A stretch of 45,815 bases of DNA, taken from NCBI GenBank assembly GCA_049509675.1, contig JBEKZQ010000007.1, forward strand, positions 1-45,815, in the 5' to 3' direction. The DNA is from JBEKZQ01 sp049509675. GTDB lineage: Bacteria > Planctomycetota > Planctomycetia > Pirellulales > Thermoguttaceae. Below, in pieces: positions 33,307-42,368 of the stretch; within the stretch, counting starts at the first letter, position 1, and each line of letters starts with the position of its first letter. Both the position numbers and the translations under genes were made by a program. The notes under the pieces were generated by a model, which was given only the letters and a program-made list of their open reading frames with translations, was not told the DNA's origin and did no database searches.

Positions 33307-33495
33307 CCGACCGGCGCAGCAGAGTTTGGGAGGAAACGGGTTGATTTGCCTTGCCAACCCGGGGCGTCCCAACGGCCTTGCCGGAAATCCCTGCCGCGCC
33401 CGGAAAGCGTACGTGTTGGCTGCCGCGACGCTCGTGTGGTAAGCTGCCCACTTCGAGCACGTCGAACTGAATCCACCGGCATAGGAGGGCATGGA

Positions 33496-35817
33496 ATGAA
33501 ACCGGTAAGCAGAACTTTTCCGCGTACTTGTTGGTTGTTCGCCCTACTGCTGTGCGGCGGTTCGTTGCCGACGGCGGAGTCTGCCTGGGTCACCGTCGCC
33601 GGACCACGCTGCCCGCTTGTGCGCAAAGAGTGCATTATTGCGGCGCGGCCCAGCAAGGCCATCGTGCGGATCGCGGGCCTGGGTCATTTCCAGTTGCGGG
33701 TCAACGGGCAGCGGGTCGGCGACGCCGTGATCCGGCAGCCTTGGTCGCAGTACAACAAGACGATCTACTTCGAGGAACTCGACATCACGCCGCTGTTGCG
33801 CAAGGGGACCAATGTCTTGGGCGTGATGCTCGGCAACTCCTTCTGGGTCAACCCTCCCGCGCCCCGGGGCAGATACCATAAAGAGGGCGCGGAGACCGAC
33901 TTCGGGCCGCCCTTTCTGCTATGGGTCGAAGCCGACATCGAAAGCACGGACGGCGGGCACGACCGCCTGGTGTCGGATGCAAGCTGGAAGAGCGCGGGCG
34001 GCCCGGTCACCTTCAGCCACGTGTACGGCGGCGAGGACTACGATGCCCGCCTGGAGCTGCCGGGCTGGGACGAGCCCGGCTTCGACGATCGGAATTGGGC
34101 CGCCGTTGCGGTGGCCGCTCCGCCTGCGGCCAGGCTGGAAAAACAGTTCTGGCCGCCGCTTCGCGCAAAGGAGGTCTTCCCCGCGAAGCAGATCGTGGCG
34201 GCCCGGCCGGGCGTCTTCCACGTCTTCTTCGGCCAGAACGCATCGGGCATCCTGCGTTTCACCGTGGAGGGCAAGGCCGGCCAGAGCTTCACGGTCCAGC
34301 CTTCGGAATACCGCAGCGACAAGGGCGAGTTCATGAAGCCGCGCTGGGGAGCGCCGGTCCTGTTCCGCTACACGCTCAAGGGCGGCGGGCCCGAGACGCA
34401 CCAGTGGCTCTTCCACTACAACGGCTTCCAGGCAATCGAACTGATCGGAGCCGTTCCCGCCGGCCAGCCCAAGACGGAAGGCTCGCCGGTCATTCAGCGC
34501 CTGGAACTCGTCCACGTGCGCACCGACCTGCCGGAGATCGGGCAATTCCGCACTTCCAGTCCGCTCTACAACGACACCCATCGGCTGATCGATTGGGCGA
34601 TGCGTTCCAATATGTCCTATGTGATGACCGACTGTCCGCACCGGGAGAAGCTCGGCTGGCTGGAATGCGCCCATTTGCTGGCGCCCACGTTCTGTTACCG
34701 TTACGATTGCCGCGACTGGCTGGCCAAGATCGCCCATGACATCCGCGATGCCCAGGAGCCCTCCGGCCGCATTCTGACGGTTGCGCCATCCTACCACGGC
34801 ACGCGCTTTCCGGGGCCGTTTCATTGGACCGTGGAATGGGGCGCGGCCGGCGTGCTCGTGCCCTGGCAGCATTACGTTTGGTACGGCGATGCGACCATCC
34901 TCCGCGACAACTACGATTGCATGCGCCGGTTCGTGGACTACGTGGCCTCGGCGTCCAGGGACGGCATCGCCCCGGCGGGCCTCGGCGATTGGTACGACTA
35001 CGGACACGGCCAGCCGCCCGGACCGAGCCGCTTTACGCCGGTGGAATTGACCGCCACCGCCGTGCAGGTAATGTGCATCGATGCGGTCATCGGGGCCGCC
35101 GCGGTGCTGGGGCGGGCCGACGACGTGCCACGTTACCGCGCGCTGCGGGCGAAGACGGCGGCAAGCTACCTCAACCACTTCTACAACCCGCAGTCGCACA
35201 CCTTCACCTGCCGGGGATCGTGCCAGTGTGCCCATGCCATTTCGTTGATGGCCGGGCTTGTGCCGGAAAAAGACAAGAAGGCCGTGCTGGAGGCGATCGT
35301 TGCCGATCTGGCCCGGCGCAACTGGCAGCAAACGCCCGGCGACGTCGGACACGTGTTCTTCATCCGCGCCCTGGCGCAGGCCGGCCGCAGCGACGTTCTG
35401 CACCGCGTCTACTCGCGGGAGGGCCTGGGCAGCTACGGAGGGATCCTCAAGAAGGGCCTGACCGCGATGCCGGAAACGTGGGACGCCATGAACGACGGCT
35501 ACCAATCGCACAACCATTGCATGCTCGGGCACGTGATTGAGTGGTACTACGGCTACGTGGCGGGCATCCGCCAGCAGCCTGGCAGCGTGGGCTGGAAGCG
35601 GGTGTTGATCGCCCCCGAGCCCGGTCCGCTCAGCGAGGCCGAGGCTGGCTTCATCAGTCCGGCCGGCCGCATCGGCAGCCGGTGGCGCGTGACGGGCGGC
35701 ACGTTCCGTCTGGAGGCCGAGATTCCACCCGGAGTAACGGCCCAATTGATCGGCCCTGACGGCACGCGAAAAGACGTCGGCCCCGGCCGTCACACGCTCC
35801 AGTGCAGCATGCGATAG
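33496..35817 (+). CDS. alpha-L-rhamnosidase (GH78-like)
   Basis: A 773-residue exported glycosidase with a signal peptide (FPRTCWLFALLLCGGSLPTAESA). N-terminal beta-sandwich domains (~30-240, with FQLRVNGQRVGD and NVLGVMLGNSFW) are followed by a rhamnosidase beta domain, then the alpha/alpha6 barrel starting with the hallmark MTDCPHREKLGWLE at ~377-390, whose acidic residues are the catalytic ones in GH78. Later barrel motifs are TVEWGAAGVLVPW, GLGDWYDYG and AMPETWDAMNDGYQSHNHCM. A C-terminal beta domain ends it. The enzyme would release terminal alpha-L-rhamnose from polysaccharides or glycosides. Start at the ATG after AGGAGG (33483-33488). It heads the carbohydrate island. Confidence 0.9.
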   Translation: MKPVSRTFPRTCWLFALLLCGGSLPTAESAWVTVAGPRCPLVRKECIIAARPSKAIVRIAGLGHFQLRVNGQRVGDAVIRQPWSQYNKTIYFEELDITPLLRKGTNVLGVMLGNSFWVNPPAPRGRYHKEGAETDFGPPFLLWVEADIESTDGGHDRLVSDASWKSAGGPVTFSHVYGGEDYDARLELPGWDEPGFDDRNWAAVAVAAPPAARLEKQFWPPLRAKEVFPAKQIVAARPGVFHVFFGQNASGILRFTVEGKAGQSFTVQPSEYRSDKGEFMKPRWGAPVLFRYTLKGGGPETHQWLFHYNGFQAIELIGAVPAGQPKTEGSPVIQRLELVHVRTDLPEIGQFRTSSPLYNDTHRLIDWAMRSNMSYVMTDCPHREKLGWLECAHLLAPTFCYRYDCRDWLAKIAHDIRDAQEPSGRILTVAPSYHGTRFPGPFHWTVEWGAAGVLVPWQHYVWYGDATILRDNYDCMRRFVDYVASASRDGIAPAGLGDWYDYGHGQPPGPSRFTPVELTATAVQVMCIDAVIGAAAVLGRADDVPRYRALRAKTAASYLNHFYNPQSHTFTCRGSCQCAHAISLMAGLVPEKDKKAVLEAIVADLARRNWQQTPGDVGHVFFIRALAQAGRSDVLHRVYSREGLGSYGGILKKGLTAMPETWDAMNDGYQSHNHCMLGHVIEWYYGYVAGIRQQPGSVGWKRVLIAPEPGPLSEAEAGFISPAGRIGSRWRVTGGTFRLEAEIPPGVTAQLIGPDGTRKDVGPGRHTLQCSMR

Positions 35818-35852
35818 GCGCCATTGGCAGAGAGGCAAAGTGGATTTGGTTT

Positions 35853-36016
35853 GGGTGGCACGGGCTTGCCCGTGTTCTTCCGAACGGCTCTTGCGACCAA
35901 GAATCGCCACAGCGGTTAGCGTGTGAGCGGATCCAATACAGCGGCGCGGCAGTGCTTCCGGCGGTTCAACGCTGCAAGAACCGGCAGAGAGCAGCACTGG
36001 CAAGCCAGTGGCACCC
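35853..36016. repeat. GTGCCAC element (MITE-like), ~164 bp
   Basis: Left end GGGTGGCACGGGCTTGCCCG through GGCTCTTGCG; right end GCAAGAACCGGCAGAGAGCA through CCAGTGGCACCC, inverted relative to the left. The centre (GGCGGTTCAACGCTGCAAG) matches that of the copy at 43947. It lies between two convergent glycosidase genes. Confidence 0.8.
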
Positions 36017-36054
36017 GCCGTGAAAACTGGGACTACCCCCTTCGGCCGTCACGC

Positions 36055-38673
36055 TTACCGCACTTCCACCTCATACCACACCGTTTGATGTTGGGGACCG
36101 AGGCGGAGCAGGGTCTGGCCACGCCACGCTTCGACCGGCACGGCGGCGCGGCGCCGGCCCGATTCGTCCAACGGATAGAAGCGCACGCCCGCAGCGGCCA
36201 CGGGCAGAAGGATCTCGGCCGCGACGCCTTCGCAAAGCTCGGGCTGCTGGCCCCATTGGTCGCCCAGCGTGGCCTTGTCGTCGCCCAGGCGTTGGATCGC
36301 GGCTCCCTGGTTCTGCGCCAGTCCGGTGGCCGCCACCAGGATCCGGCCGGGACGATCGAAGCCGGCGCCGTCGCGGCAGACCAACGAGAGCGTGGCCCAA
36401 TCGAGCCGGGTGGCGCCGATCTTGAGCACCACGCCGCCCAGGTCGAAGCTCCGCCCGCGAACGAATCCGCTGAAGAGCTTGCTGCGGGGCGTGCTGACGG
36501 TGAAGTAACCCGCGCCAGGCTGCGAGACGTCCCAGCACAGTTCGCCGGTGTCGGAAACGAAGCGTGCCGTGCCCTTGGCGATCGGCGCGGGCTCGATGGT
36601 CGGCGCGAAGGGCTTGCCCTTGCCCAGGTCCATGGCCAGGCCGTGCAGGAGCGACTGGTTCGCGTCCCGGCCGAACTCGCTCGCATTGAGCCGCCATGCC
36701 GTGCGCGTCGCGTGCAGCTTGCTTCGCTCGCCTTCGGCGGAGACGGGCGCGAGTACCACCGCCCGTGCCGGGGCCACGTCGCCGCGAACGAACATCGCCG
36801 CGCAGGCCGGCATGTGTACGATCTGCGGCGTAACGCTCTTGATGTCGAAGAAGCCGGGAATGCGGCGCGGCTCGAAGTCCTGATCGCCGCTGTAGGCGAA
36901 GCTGAAGATGGCGTCCCACGACTGGAACGCGCCGAACGCGGCAATCATCGGAAAACCTTCGCCCGCGTACTGGATCGGCTGCGGATGGTTGTACTCGCTT
37001 ACGGTGAAGGCCATGCCGGCCACGCGCCACGCCGCCAGCCCCGAGAGCGTGCCGCCCGGCGAATTCACCAGCGCCGTGTTCAGTACGAACCAGTTCTTCG
37101 GATCCCACTCGCGGCCGGGGAACGCGGGATGATTCCAGTAGGCATGCGAGTCGATGTAATCCAGGCCGGCCTGGATCCCCACCGGGCTATAGCCCAACTG
37201 CGTGCCGGAGACCAGCGCGCGCACGCCCAACTCGTCCTTGAGGAAGCGGTACATGCCCGACCAATAGCTGCGTTCGGTGTCGTAGATGAAATCGATGAAA
37301 TCGTTGCGCTGAGCAGCCGAGGCGCCAAGTTCGTCGTGGCGCAGCACGCGCACCGTGTCGTCCTCAATGCGTTCGTTCGCGCCCATGCCGACCGTGCCGC
37401 CGGGCCGGAGCGAGACGGCCGCCAGCTCATAGGTGCCCGGCTTGAAGTTGCCGAAGGTGAGCCGGGCCTCGGCGTCGTCGCGATCGGCCAGGAACGTGTA
37501 GTGATATTGCTTCCACTGCGGGCCGACGTTCAACTGCACGTCCAGTCCCAGCCGCTCCCAGGGATCGTGGGCCATCATGCAATTGACGCTCATGCGCGTG
37601 GCGGTCGCCGAGCGCGCGTAGAAAGTGAGCGTATAGGGCGAATCTTTCTGCAAGCCGAAACCGGCCTCGGTGAGCTGCGGATGCCATGCCACGCGGCCGC
37701 CCTGCGCGACCACGATCTTCAACTCGCGGCGACCGCCGGGCCCGCCCGATTCGAGCGTCCGGCCGGCCTTGGTCTGATCGTCGGTTTCCAGTTGCCAATG
37801 ACCGGGCAGGGCGCGGGCGAAGTCGCCGCCGCCGATCATCTCCGCCCCCAGCGGCCGCTCGGCGGCCTTCCACGCGCGGCGCAAGGCGGCCGTGTCGGCG
37901 CGCTTCTTCCGCAGCCAGGCGTTCCATAGCTTGCGGAACGTCGTGGCATAGGGCTCGGGCAAGTCGTCCAACTGCCCCCAACTCCACTGGGCGAACAGGG
38001 CGTTCTCGTTGTTGATTTCCACGAAGGCAACGGCCGGCTCCGCCGCATAGCGGTTCTTCGTATAGGGGTTCGCGTGCGTGAGCAGGTCGCGGGCGTACTT
38101 CTTCTGCAGTTCGATCATCCGCGGCTCGAAGTTGTCCAGCCCCTTGTCGTAGGTCGGCCGCTGCCCCCGGGCCACGAACCCCTCGGCCTGGCCGAACCAT
38201 CGCGACACGTGCAGGTTCACGTCGACATAGACGCCCTGCCGCTTGAGCTGCGCGATGAGATAATCCAGCCTTTCCAGCCGCTTGGGGTCGATGGTCAAAT
38301 GATTGGGACTATCGCCCCAGATCGAATAGTTGTCCATGTGGTGCAGCCGGACGCAGTTGATGCCCAGCCGGGCCAGGCGGGCGGCCAGCCGCTCGGCCTG
38401 TTCGTGCGTGGGGAAGCAGGCGTCGAAGCAGAGGTTCGTGGCCCAAAAGCGGATCGGCTGCGTCGTCCCCGCTGCGCCGACCACGAGTCGGCCGTTCTCC
38501 GCGTGGACGAATCCCCGCTGGCCGGCCGGGCGCTCGAGCAGTTCGGCGACGTTCGTCACGCCGGCCGCTGCATCGTACGAGACGACGAAGGGAAACAGCG
38601 GTTCCTCGGCCGCGGCGTGTGCGGTCAGCAGGAGGGCGGAAAGAAGCAATGCGTAGGGCGATGGGGAAAACAT
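36055..38673 (-). CDS. clan GH-A-like glycoside hydrolase with carbohydrate-binding module
   Basis: An 872-residue exported protein (signal peptide ALLLSALLLTAHAAA). A TIM-barrel begins around residue 75 (IRFWATNLCFDACFPTHEQAE, then INCVRLHHMDNY). The acid/base glutamate is probably in VEINNENALF (~219) and the nucleophile in FTVSEYNHPQ (~560), the Asn-Glu / late Glu pair of clan GH-A. Between them sits an inserted carbohydrate-binding-module-like beta-sandwich (~285-430, starting GDFARALPGHWQLE). The family could not be fixed by eye. It faces the rhamnosidase convergently and probably acts on the same polysaccharides. Confidence 0.8.
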   Translation of the reverse strand: MFSPSPYALLLSALLLTAHAAAEEPLFPFVVSYDAAAGVTNVAELLERPAGQRGFVHAENGRLVVGAAGTTQPIRFWATNLCFDACFPTHEQAERLAARLARLGINCVRLHHMDNYSIWGDSPNHLTIDPKRLERLDYLIAQLKRQGVYVDVNLHVSRWFGQAEGFVARGQRPTYDKGLDNFEPRMIELQKKYARDLLTHANPYTKNRYAAEPAVAFVEINNENALFAQWSWGQLDDLPEPYATTFRKLWNAWLRKKRADTAALRRAWKAAERPLGAEMIGGGDFARALPGHWQLETDDQTKAGRTLESGGPGGRRELKIVVAQGGRVAWHPQLTEAGFGLQKDSPYTLTFYARSATATRMSVNCMMAHDPWERLGLDVQLNVGPQWKQYHYTFLADRDDAEARLTFGNFKPGTYELAAVSLRPGGTVGMGANERIEDDTVRVLRHDELGASAAQRNDFIDFIYDTERSYWSGMYRFLKDELGVRALVSGTQLGYSPVGIQAGLDYIDSHAYWNHPAFPGREWDPKNWFVLNTALVNSPGGTLSGLAAWRVAGMAFTVSEYNHPQPIQYAGEGFPMIAAFGAFQSWDAIFSFAYSGDQDFEPRRIPGFFDIKSVTPQIVHMPACAAMFVRGDVAPARAVVLAPVSAEGERSKLHATRTAWRLNASEFGRDANQSLLHGLAMDLGKGKPFAPTIEPAPIAKGTARFVSDTGELCWDVSQPGAGYFTVSTPRSKLFSGFVRGRSFDLGGVVLKIGATRLDWATLSLVCRDGAGFDRPGRILVAATGLAQNQGAAIQRLGDDKATLGDQWGQQPELCEGVAAEILLPVAAAGVRFYPLDESGRRRAAVPVEAWRGQTLLRLGPQHQTVWYEVEVR

Positions 38674-39015
38674 GATGCATCTATGGTGGAAAGGAAAGGC
38701 GGGGGGACGGCCCTATTCTACCAATTCTCACCCGCGTGCGGCAGCAGGCGCCTCAGGCGGCCAGGAGAACTGCAAAGTTGCCATGAATGGACCCGCGCGG
38801 AAGACTTCGCGCACTTTGCCGTTCACCTGAAGCCTCCCTGTCCGGTTGGCGGTCCGTAAGAGGGGGTGATATAGTGGTTGAATTCTGCGGGGGTCGCCTG
38901 CGGTCATCCCGTAGGGATGCCAGCGCTTCGAGGAAGCCATTCGAGGAAGTATTTCCGGGAACGGGCCTCGTCGCTAGAATAGAGCATGATCCCTGTTTCC
39001 CAGGAGAACCACGCC
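38674..39015. other. intergenic gap before the VapBC pair
   Basis: It contains a small palindrome CATCCC-GTA-GGGATG (near 38905) and no convincing gene. Short open frames on both strands lack family motifs and look compositional. The CAGGAG just before 39016 is the ribosome-binding site of the antitoxin. Confidence 0.5.
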
Positions 39016-39297
39016 GTGACCGAAGTTGTCGTTCAAGGCACGCTGAAACCAGACGGCACGCTGGAACTGAACCAGCCCGTGAACCTGCCTCCTGGCGAGG
39101 TGCGGGTCATCGTTCAGGCGATGACGCATTCAAGCGAGAACGTGCTGACCGTCTTGGAACGCATCTGGGCGGAACGCAAGGCGAAGGGGATGCAGGGGCG
39201 AAGCGGCGAGCAGATCGACGCCGACATCCGCTCGATGCGGGACGAGTGGGCGGTTCATCAACGGGAACCCGAGAAAACCCGTCCGGTCAAGGAGTGA
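39016..39297 (+). CDS. VapB-type antitoxin
   Basis: A 93-residue protein. The N-terminal beta-hairpin VVVQGTLKPDGTLELNQPVNLPPGEVRVIV (~4-33) resembles AbrB/AF2212-like antitoxin DNA-binding domains. The remainder is a charged helical tail (LERIWAERKAKGM, IDADIRSMRDEWA) that would wrap the toxin. The GTG at 39016 is preferred over the ATG at 38986 because it follows AGGAG at good spacing and removes a non-conserved leader. It directly precedes the PIN toxin and probably autoregulates the pair. Confidence 0.78.
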   Translation: MTEVVVQGTLKPDGTLELNQPVNLPPGEVRVIVQAMTHSSENVLTVLERIWAERKAKGMQGRSGEQIDADIRSMRDEWAVHQREPEKTRPVKE

Positions 39298-39302
39298 CGT
39301 TG

Positions 39303-39704
39303 GTGCTCGTCTATCTGGACTCGAACATCGTCATCTATCTCATCGAACAGCCCGCCCAGTTCGGTCCCCGCGCATCGGCACGCATCACTGCACTGGCGGC
39401 GGCGGGGGATAGGATCGTGGTGAGCGATCTCACCCGTTTGGAATGTCGGGCTAACGCCGTTGCGGCGGGAGATCAGGTCACGCTGGCACAGTACGATGCG
39501 TTCTTCAGCCAAGCCGTTGAGCGGGTGATGCCGCTGACCGCCTCTGTCGTTGATCGTGCGACGATCATCCGTGGTCGGCACCGCTTCAAGACGCCCGATG
39601 CCCTTCATCTCGCCGCTGCGGTCGAGGCCGGTTGCCAAGCCTTCCTGACCAATGACGCCCGCCTAAGCGGTTTTTCCGATTTCACCGTCGAACCACTGCC
39701 GTAA
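39303..39704 (+). CDS. vapC: VapC-type PIN-domain toxin
   Basis: A 133-residue PIN-domain ribonuclease. The four acidic residues expected for the Mg-binding site are present: D in VYLDSNIVIYL, E in LTRLECRANA, D in TPDALHLAAA and D in FLTNDARLSG. Length is normal, so it appears intact, unlike the PIN fragment at 5204. The GTG at 39303 gives the usual MLVYLDSN start, with AAGGAG upstream; alternatives are the GTG at 39294, overlapping the antitoxin stop, and the TTG at 39300. It forms a type II toxin-antitoxin pair with the preceding gene. Confidence 0.87.
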   Translation: MLVYLDSNIVIYLIEQPAQFGPRASARITALAAAGDRIVVSDLTRLECRANAVAAGDQVTLAQYDAFFSQAVERVMPLTASVVDRATIIRGRHRFKTPDALHLAAAVEAGCQAFLTNDARLSGFSDFTVEPLP

Positions 39705-39755
39705 GTGGCACTTTGGCATCACCACTGGCAAGCCGAAGGAGAAGGAGCCGAGCTG

Positions 39756-41822
39756 ATGAAGATCACTACGATGGCACGAGTCTGTTGCCGCATCTTTGCC
39801 GCCGCGTGGCTGACGACCGCCACCCTGGCCGCCGAGCCAACTGTGAAAACGTCTTACACGGCCTACCGGTTCACCGCGGCCGAGAACTGGCACACGCGCG
39901 GCTCGGGCAACGCGGGGGCAACGCAATGGAAGGCCCCGGCCTGGTCGCTCGACTTTTCGCAGGGCGCCGCCTGGCTGGGGATCAGCCCGAATGATATGTC
40001 CTTGCTCGGGAAGGTGGACAAGATCCGCTTGCGGGGCCGTGGGACGGCGAAGGGGCATCCGCTGCACCTGTTCCTCCACACGCATTTCATGACCTTCCAT
40101 AAGCTGATCGGCGAGTTCAGCGGCGAAGGCGAACAGGAGATCGTGACGGACGGGCCGCCGGGCCCCGGCTGGCAGTGGTTCTCCGGCGAGAACGACGGCA
40201 AGATCCACGGGCCGCTGCGGGTGGGCGAAATCCGCCTGGAGGCCGCCGGGCAGAAGGACCGCTGCAACCTGGAGCTCCTCAGCCTTGCGATCGACGGCAA
40301 CTGCCCGGCCCAGCGGCGATGCGTCCTGGTGGCATCGACGCAAGCCGCCGCGGGCGGATCGCAGTTCAGGGCCGAGATCCGCGCACTCTCCGCAGTCGGC
40401 CTGGAGGGCCTGCTGCAGTGGCAGTTCCGCAACTGGGACCAGCAGAGCCTGGGGCTTGGCGACCGTCGCATCGTGGCGCCGCCCGGGGCCCAACCACTCA
40501 CGGTGGACGTGCCCTTGCCCACGGTTCCCGCCGGGTGCCGATTCATCGAGGCCGAGTTCAGCCTGGACCTTCCCGGTCAGAAAGTGCCGCCGGTTCAGGC
40601 CTACTGGCTGGCCCCCCAAGTCCCCTGCGGCGACAGCACGCTGCGGCCCGAGTCGCCCTTCGGCATGGGCATCTACCTGGGTCGTTATCGCGCGGGTTCC
40701 GAGATGGAGCAAGCCGCGCGCATGGCACGCGACGCCGGCGTGAAATGGTCCCGCGAGGATTTCAATTGGTCGCGCATCGAGCCGCAGAAGGGCCGCTTCG
40801 AGTGGGCCTTCTACGATGACCTGCTGGCCTGCGCCAAACGCAACGGCATCTCCGTCTACGCCATCGTCGGCTACTGGACGCCCTGGACCAGGCCGTACAC
40901 CGACGAGGGCGTCAACGATTACGTGGCCTTCCTGCGAAAGCTCGTCGAGCATTACAAGAACGACATCCACCAGTGGGAAATCTGGAACGAGCCGAACATC
41001 TTCTTTTGGCAAGGTCCCCGGGAACTTTACGCAACATTGTTGACCAAGAGCTACGCGGCGATCAAGGAGATCGACCCCAAGGCCGAGGTGCTCGGACTCT
41101 CCACGGCCGGCATCGACTACCGGTTCATCGAACAAATGCTGGCCCTGAAGGCGCCGTTCGACGTATTGACCATTCATCCCTACCGCGCGGTGCTGGACGA
41201 CCAGGCGTTCATCCGGGACCTGAAAAGGGTCTCCGATCTGGTCAAGTTGCCCGATGGCTCGCGGCGGCCGGTGTGGCTGACCGAAATGGGCTGGGCCACG
41301 CATGTCCCGCACAATGCCCTCGGCCAGGACTTCCAGCCCAACACGCAGCGGGCCCAGGCCGAGCTGATCGCCCGCAGCTACCTGTGTGCGATCGTGTCGG
41401 GCGTGGAGCCCCGCACCTTCTGGTACGATTTTCGCAACGACGGCGACGATCCGCTCTACTTCGAGCACAACATGGGGATCATCTACCGCGACTTCCGGCC
41501 CAAGCCGGCCTATGTCGCCTTTGCCACCGTGGCCAACGTGCTCCGGGGCAAGAAGCTGGCCCAGGCCGTCCCGGCGGCAGACGGGACGCTGGCCTACCGG
41601 TTCGTCGCCACGCAGCCGGGCGGGGAGAAGGCCATCGCCCTGTGGAACCCCAGTCGGGATACAACCGCAGCCCTGGAGGTGGACGCGGCGAAAGTGACAA
41701 TCATCAACGCGATCGGGGAAAGCCACGAGCAAGAGACCACGGCGGGGCCGGATCCGCAGAAGGCCCGCGCGATCCGGGTCCGGTTGAACCGGGGCTCGCC
41801 GCTGTACCTGCTGTTGGAGTAG
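39756..41822 (+). CDS. clan GH-A-like glycoside hydrolase (GH39/GH5-type barrel)
   Basis: A 688-residue exported protein with a short signal peptide (MARVCCRIFAAAWLTTATLA). Residues ~30-300 form beta-sandwich domains; the barrel runs from ~305 (PFGMGIYLGRYR, DAGVKWSREDFNWSRIEP) to ~590. The acid/base is in WEIWNEPNIFFW (E near 411) and the nucleophile in VWLTEMGWAT (E near 509), the classic clan GH-A Asn-Glu-Pro and strand-7 Glu. A small C-terminal beta domain ends the protein. The ATG at 39756 follows GAAGGAG and starts the signal peptide. It probably acts on an extracellular polysaccharide with the neighbouring hydrolases; substrate unknown. Confidence 0.82.
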   Translation: MKITTMARVCCRIFAAAWLTTATLAAEPTVKTSYTAYRFTAAENWHTRGSGNAGATQWKAPAWSLDFSQGAAWLGISPNDMSLLGKVDKIRLRGRGTAKGHPLHLFLHTHFMTFHKLIGEFSGEGEQEIVTDGPPGPGWQWFSGENDGKIHGPLRVGEIRLEAAGQKDRCNLELLSLAIDGNCPAQRRCVLVASTQAAAGGSQFRAEIRALSAVGLEGLLQWQFRNWDQQSLGLGDRRIVAPPGAQPLTVDVPLPTVPAGCRFIEAEFSLDLPGQKVPPVQAYWLAPQVPCGDSTLRPESPFGMGIYLGRYRAGSEMEQAARMARDAGVKWSREDFNWSRIEPQKGRFEWAFYDDLLACAKRNGISVYAIVGYWTPWTRPYTDEGVNDYVAFLRKLVEHYKNDIHQWEIWNEPNIFFWQGPRELYATLLTKSYAAIKEIDPKAEVLGLSTAGIDYRFIEQMLALKAPFDVLTIHPYRAVLDDQAFIRDLKRVSDLVKLPDGSRRPVWLTEMGWATHVPHNALGQDFQPNTQRAQAELIARSYLCAIVSGVEPRTFWYDFRNDGDDPLYFEHNMGIIYRDFRPKPAYVAFATVANVLRGKKLAQAVPAADGTLAYRFVATQPGGEKAIALWNPSRDTTAALEVDAAKVTIINAIGESHEQETTAGPDPQKARAIRVRLNRGSPLYLLLE

Positions 41823-41900
41823 AACGATCGGCTCCGCTGGTGCAGATGCCTAGCCAAGCCAAATTGAGACAACGAGAACGATTCTACTTCTTGGCAAAAT

Positions 41901-41950
41901 AGTGGCCTCCTCAGCAGAATTCGTGGGTGAATTCTGCTGAGGAGGCCACT
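41901..41950. repeat. perfect 22-bp inverted repeat with 6-nt loop
   Basis: The left arm AGTGGCCTCCTCAGCAGAAT plus TC is matched perfectly by the right arm around the loop GTGGGT. It lies 79 nt after the hydrolase stop. It is not followed by a T-run, so it is not a standard terminator; it is the longest perfect stem in the window. Confidence 0.9.
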
Positions 41951-42042
41951 TTAGGGCCAGAAAAAGGGGCCATAACTATTCACCGCCGCAATCCCACCAA
42001 AGGTGCCCGTACTCGTCAGTAGTGGCCGTTCACGGTTGCTCC

Positions 42043-42344
42043 GTCCCGGAGGGACGATTGATAATAGCCCAGCGATTTATCGCTGGGTCGAGGATTGAAA
42101 AAAACCTCGTTTCTGTCCCGGAGGGACGATTGAAGGCTTGTTTCATCCGCAAACGTAACGTCCGTCGTACTCCATGTTGTGCTCTTTCAAGAACGCCAGG
42201 AACTCCTCCTGGAAGGTTCTCTTACGATGATGCTTCGCCTGGGATTCGGTTGCGTCAATCGTCCCTCCGGGACTCTCAACACGGATCGGGACCATCTTTC
42301 CCAGCAATAAATTGCTGGGCTAGTGTCAAGTGTCCCTCCGGGAC
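42043..42344. repeat. symmetrical palindrome cassette around a transposase remnant
   Basis: From the left: GTCCCGGAGGGAC (42043), hairpin CCCAGCGAT-TT-ATCGCTGGG (42068-42087), GTCCCGGAGGGACGATTGA (42115-42133). From the right, in inverted order: GTCCCTCCGGGAC (42332-42344), hairpin CCCAGCAAT-AA-ATTGCTGGG (42300-42319), and the complement of GTCCCGGAGGGACGATTGA (42255-42273). The centre holds a transposase C-terminus. The rest of the 546-nt gap has the inverted repeat at 41901 and no gene. Confidence 0.85.
42143..42258 (-). pseudogene. IS200-like / RAYT transposase C-terminal remnant
   Basis: Too short for a normal gene call, but the minus strand reads AKHHRKRTFQEEFLAFLKEH then NMEYDGRYVCG-stop, which matches the C-terminal end of IS200-type Transposase_17 proteins (typically ...FQEEFxAFLKxHGxxYDxRYxxG). 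About 38 codons survive; the HUH domain is gone. It lies exactly between inverted palindromes, consistent with a decayed transposase-REP unit. Confidence 0.7.
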
Positions 42345-42368
42345 AAGCAGCAATTCTACCAAAGCTGC

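Noticed and set aside
33172..33495. Upstream extension of the rhamnosidase
   Set aside because: It reads through the palindrome cluster; the ATG at 33496 has an AGGAGG and starts a signal peptide.
38728..38940. Small minus-strand frame in the gap before the antitoxin gene
   Set aside because: No family motif or ribosome-binding site; part of it translates a small palindrome (CATCCCGTAGGGATG).
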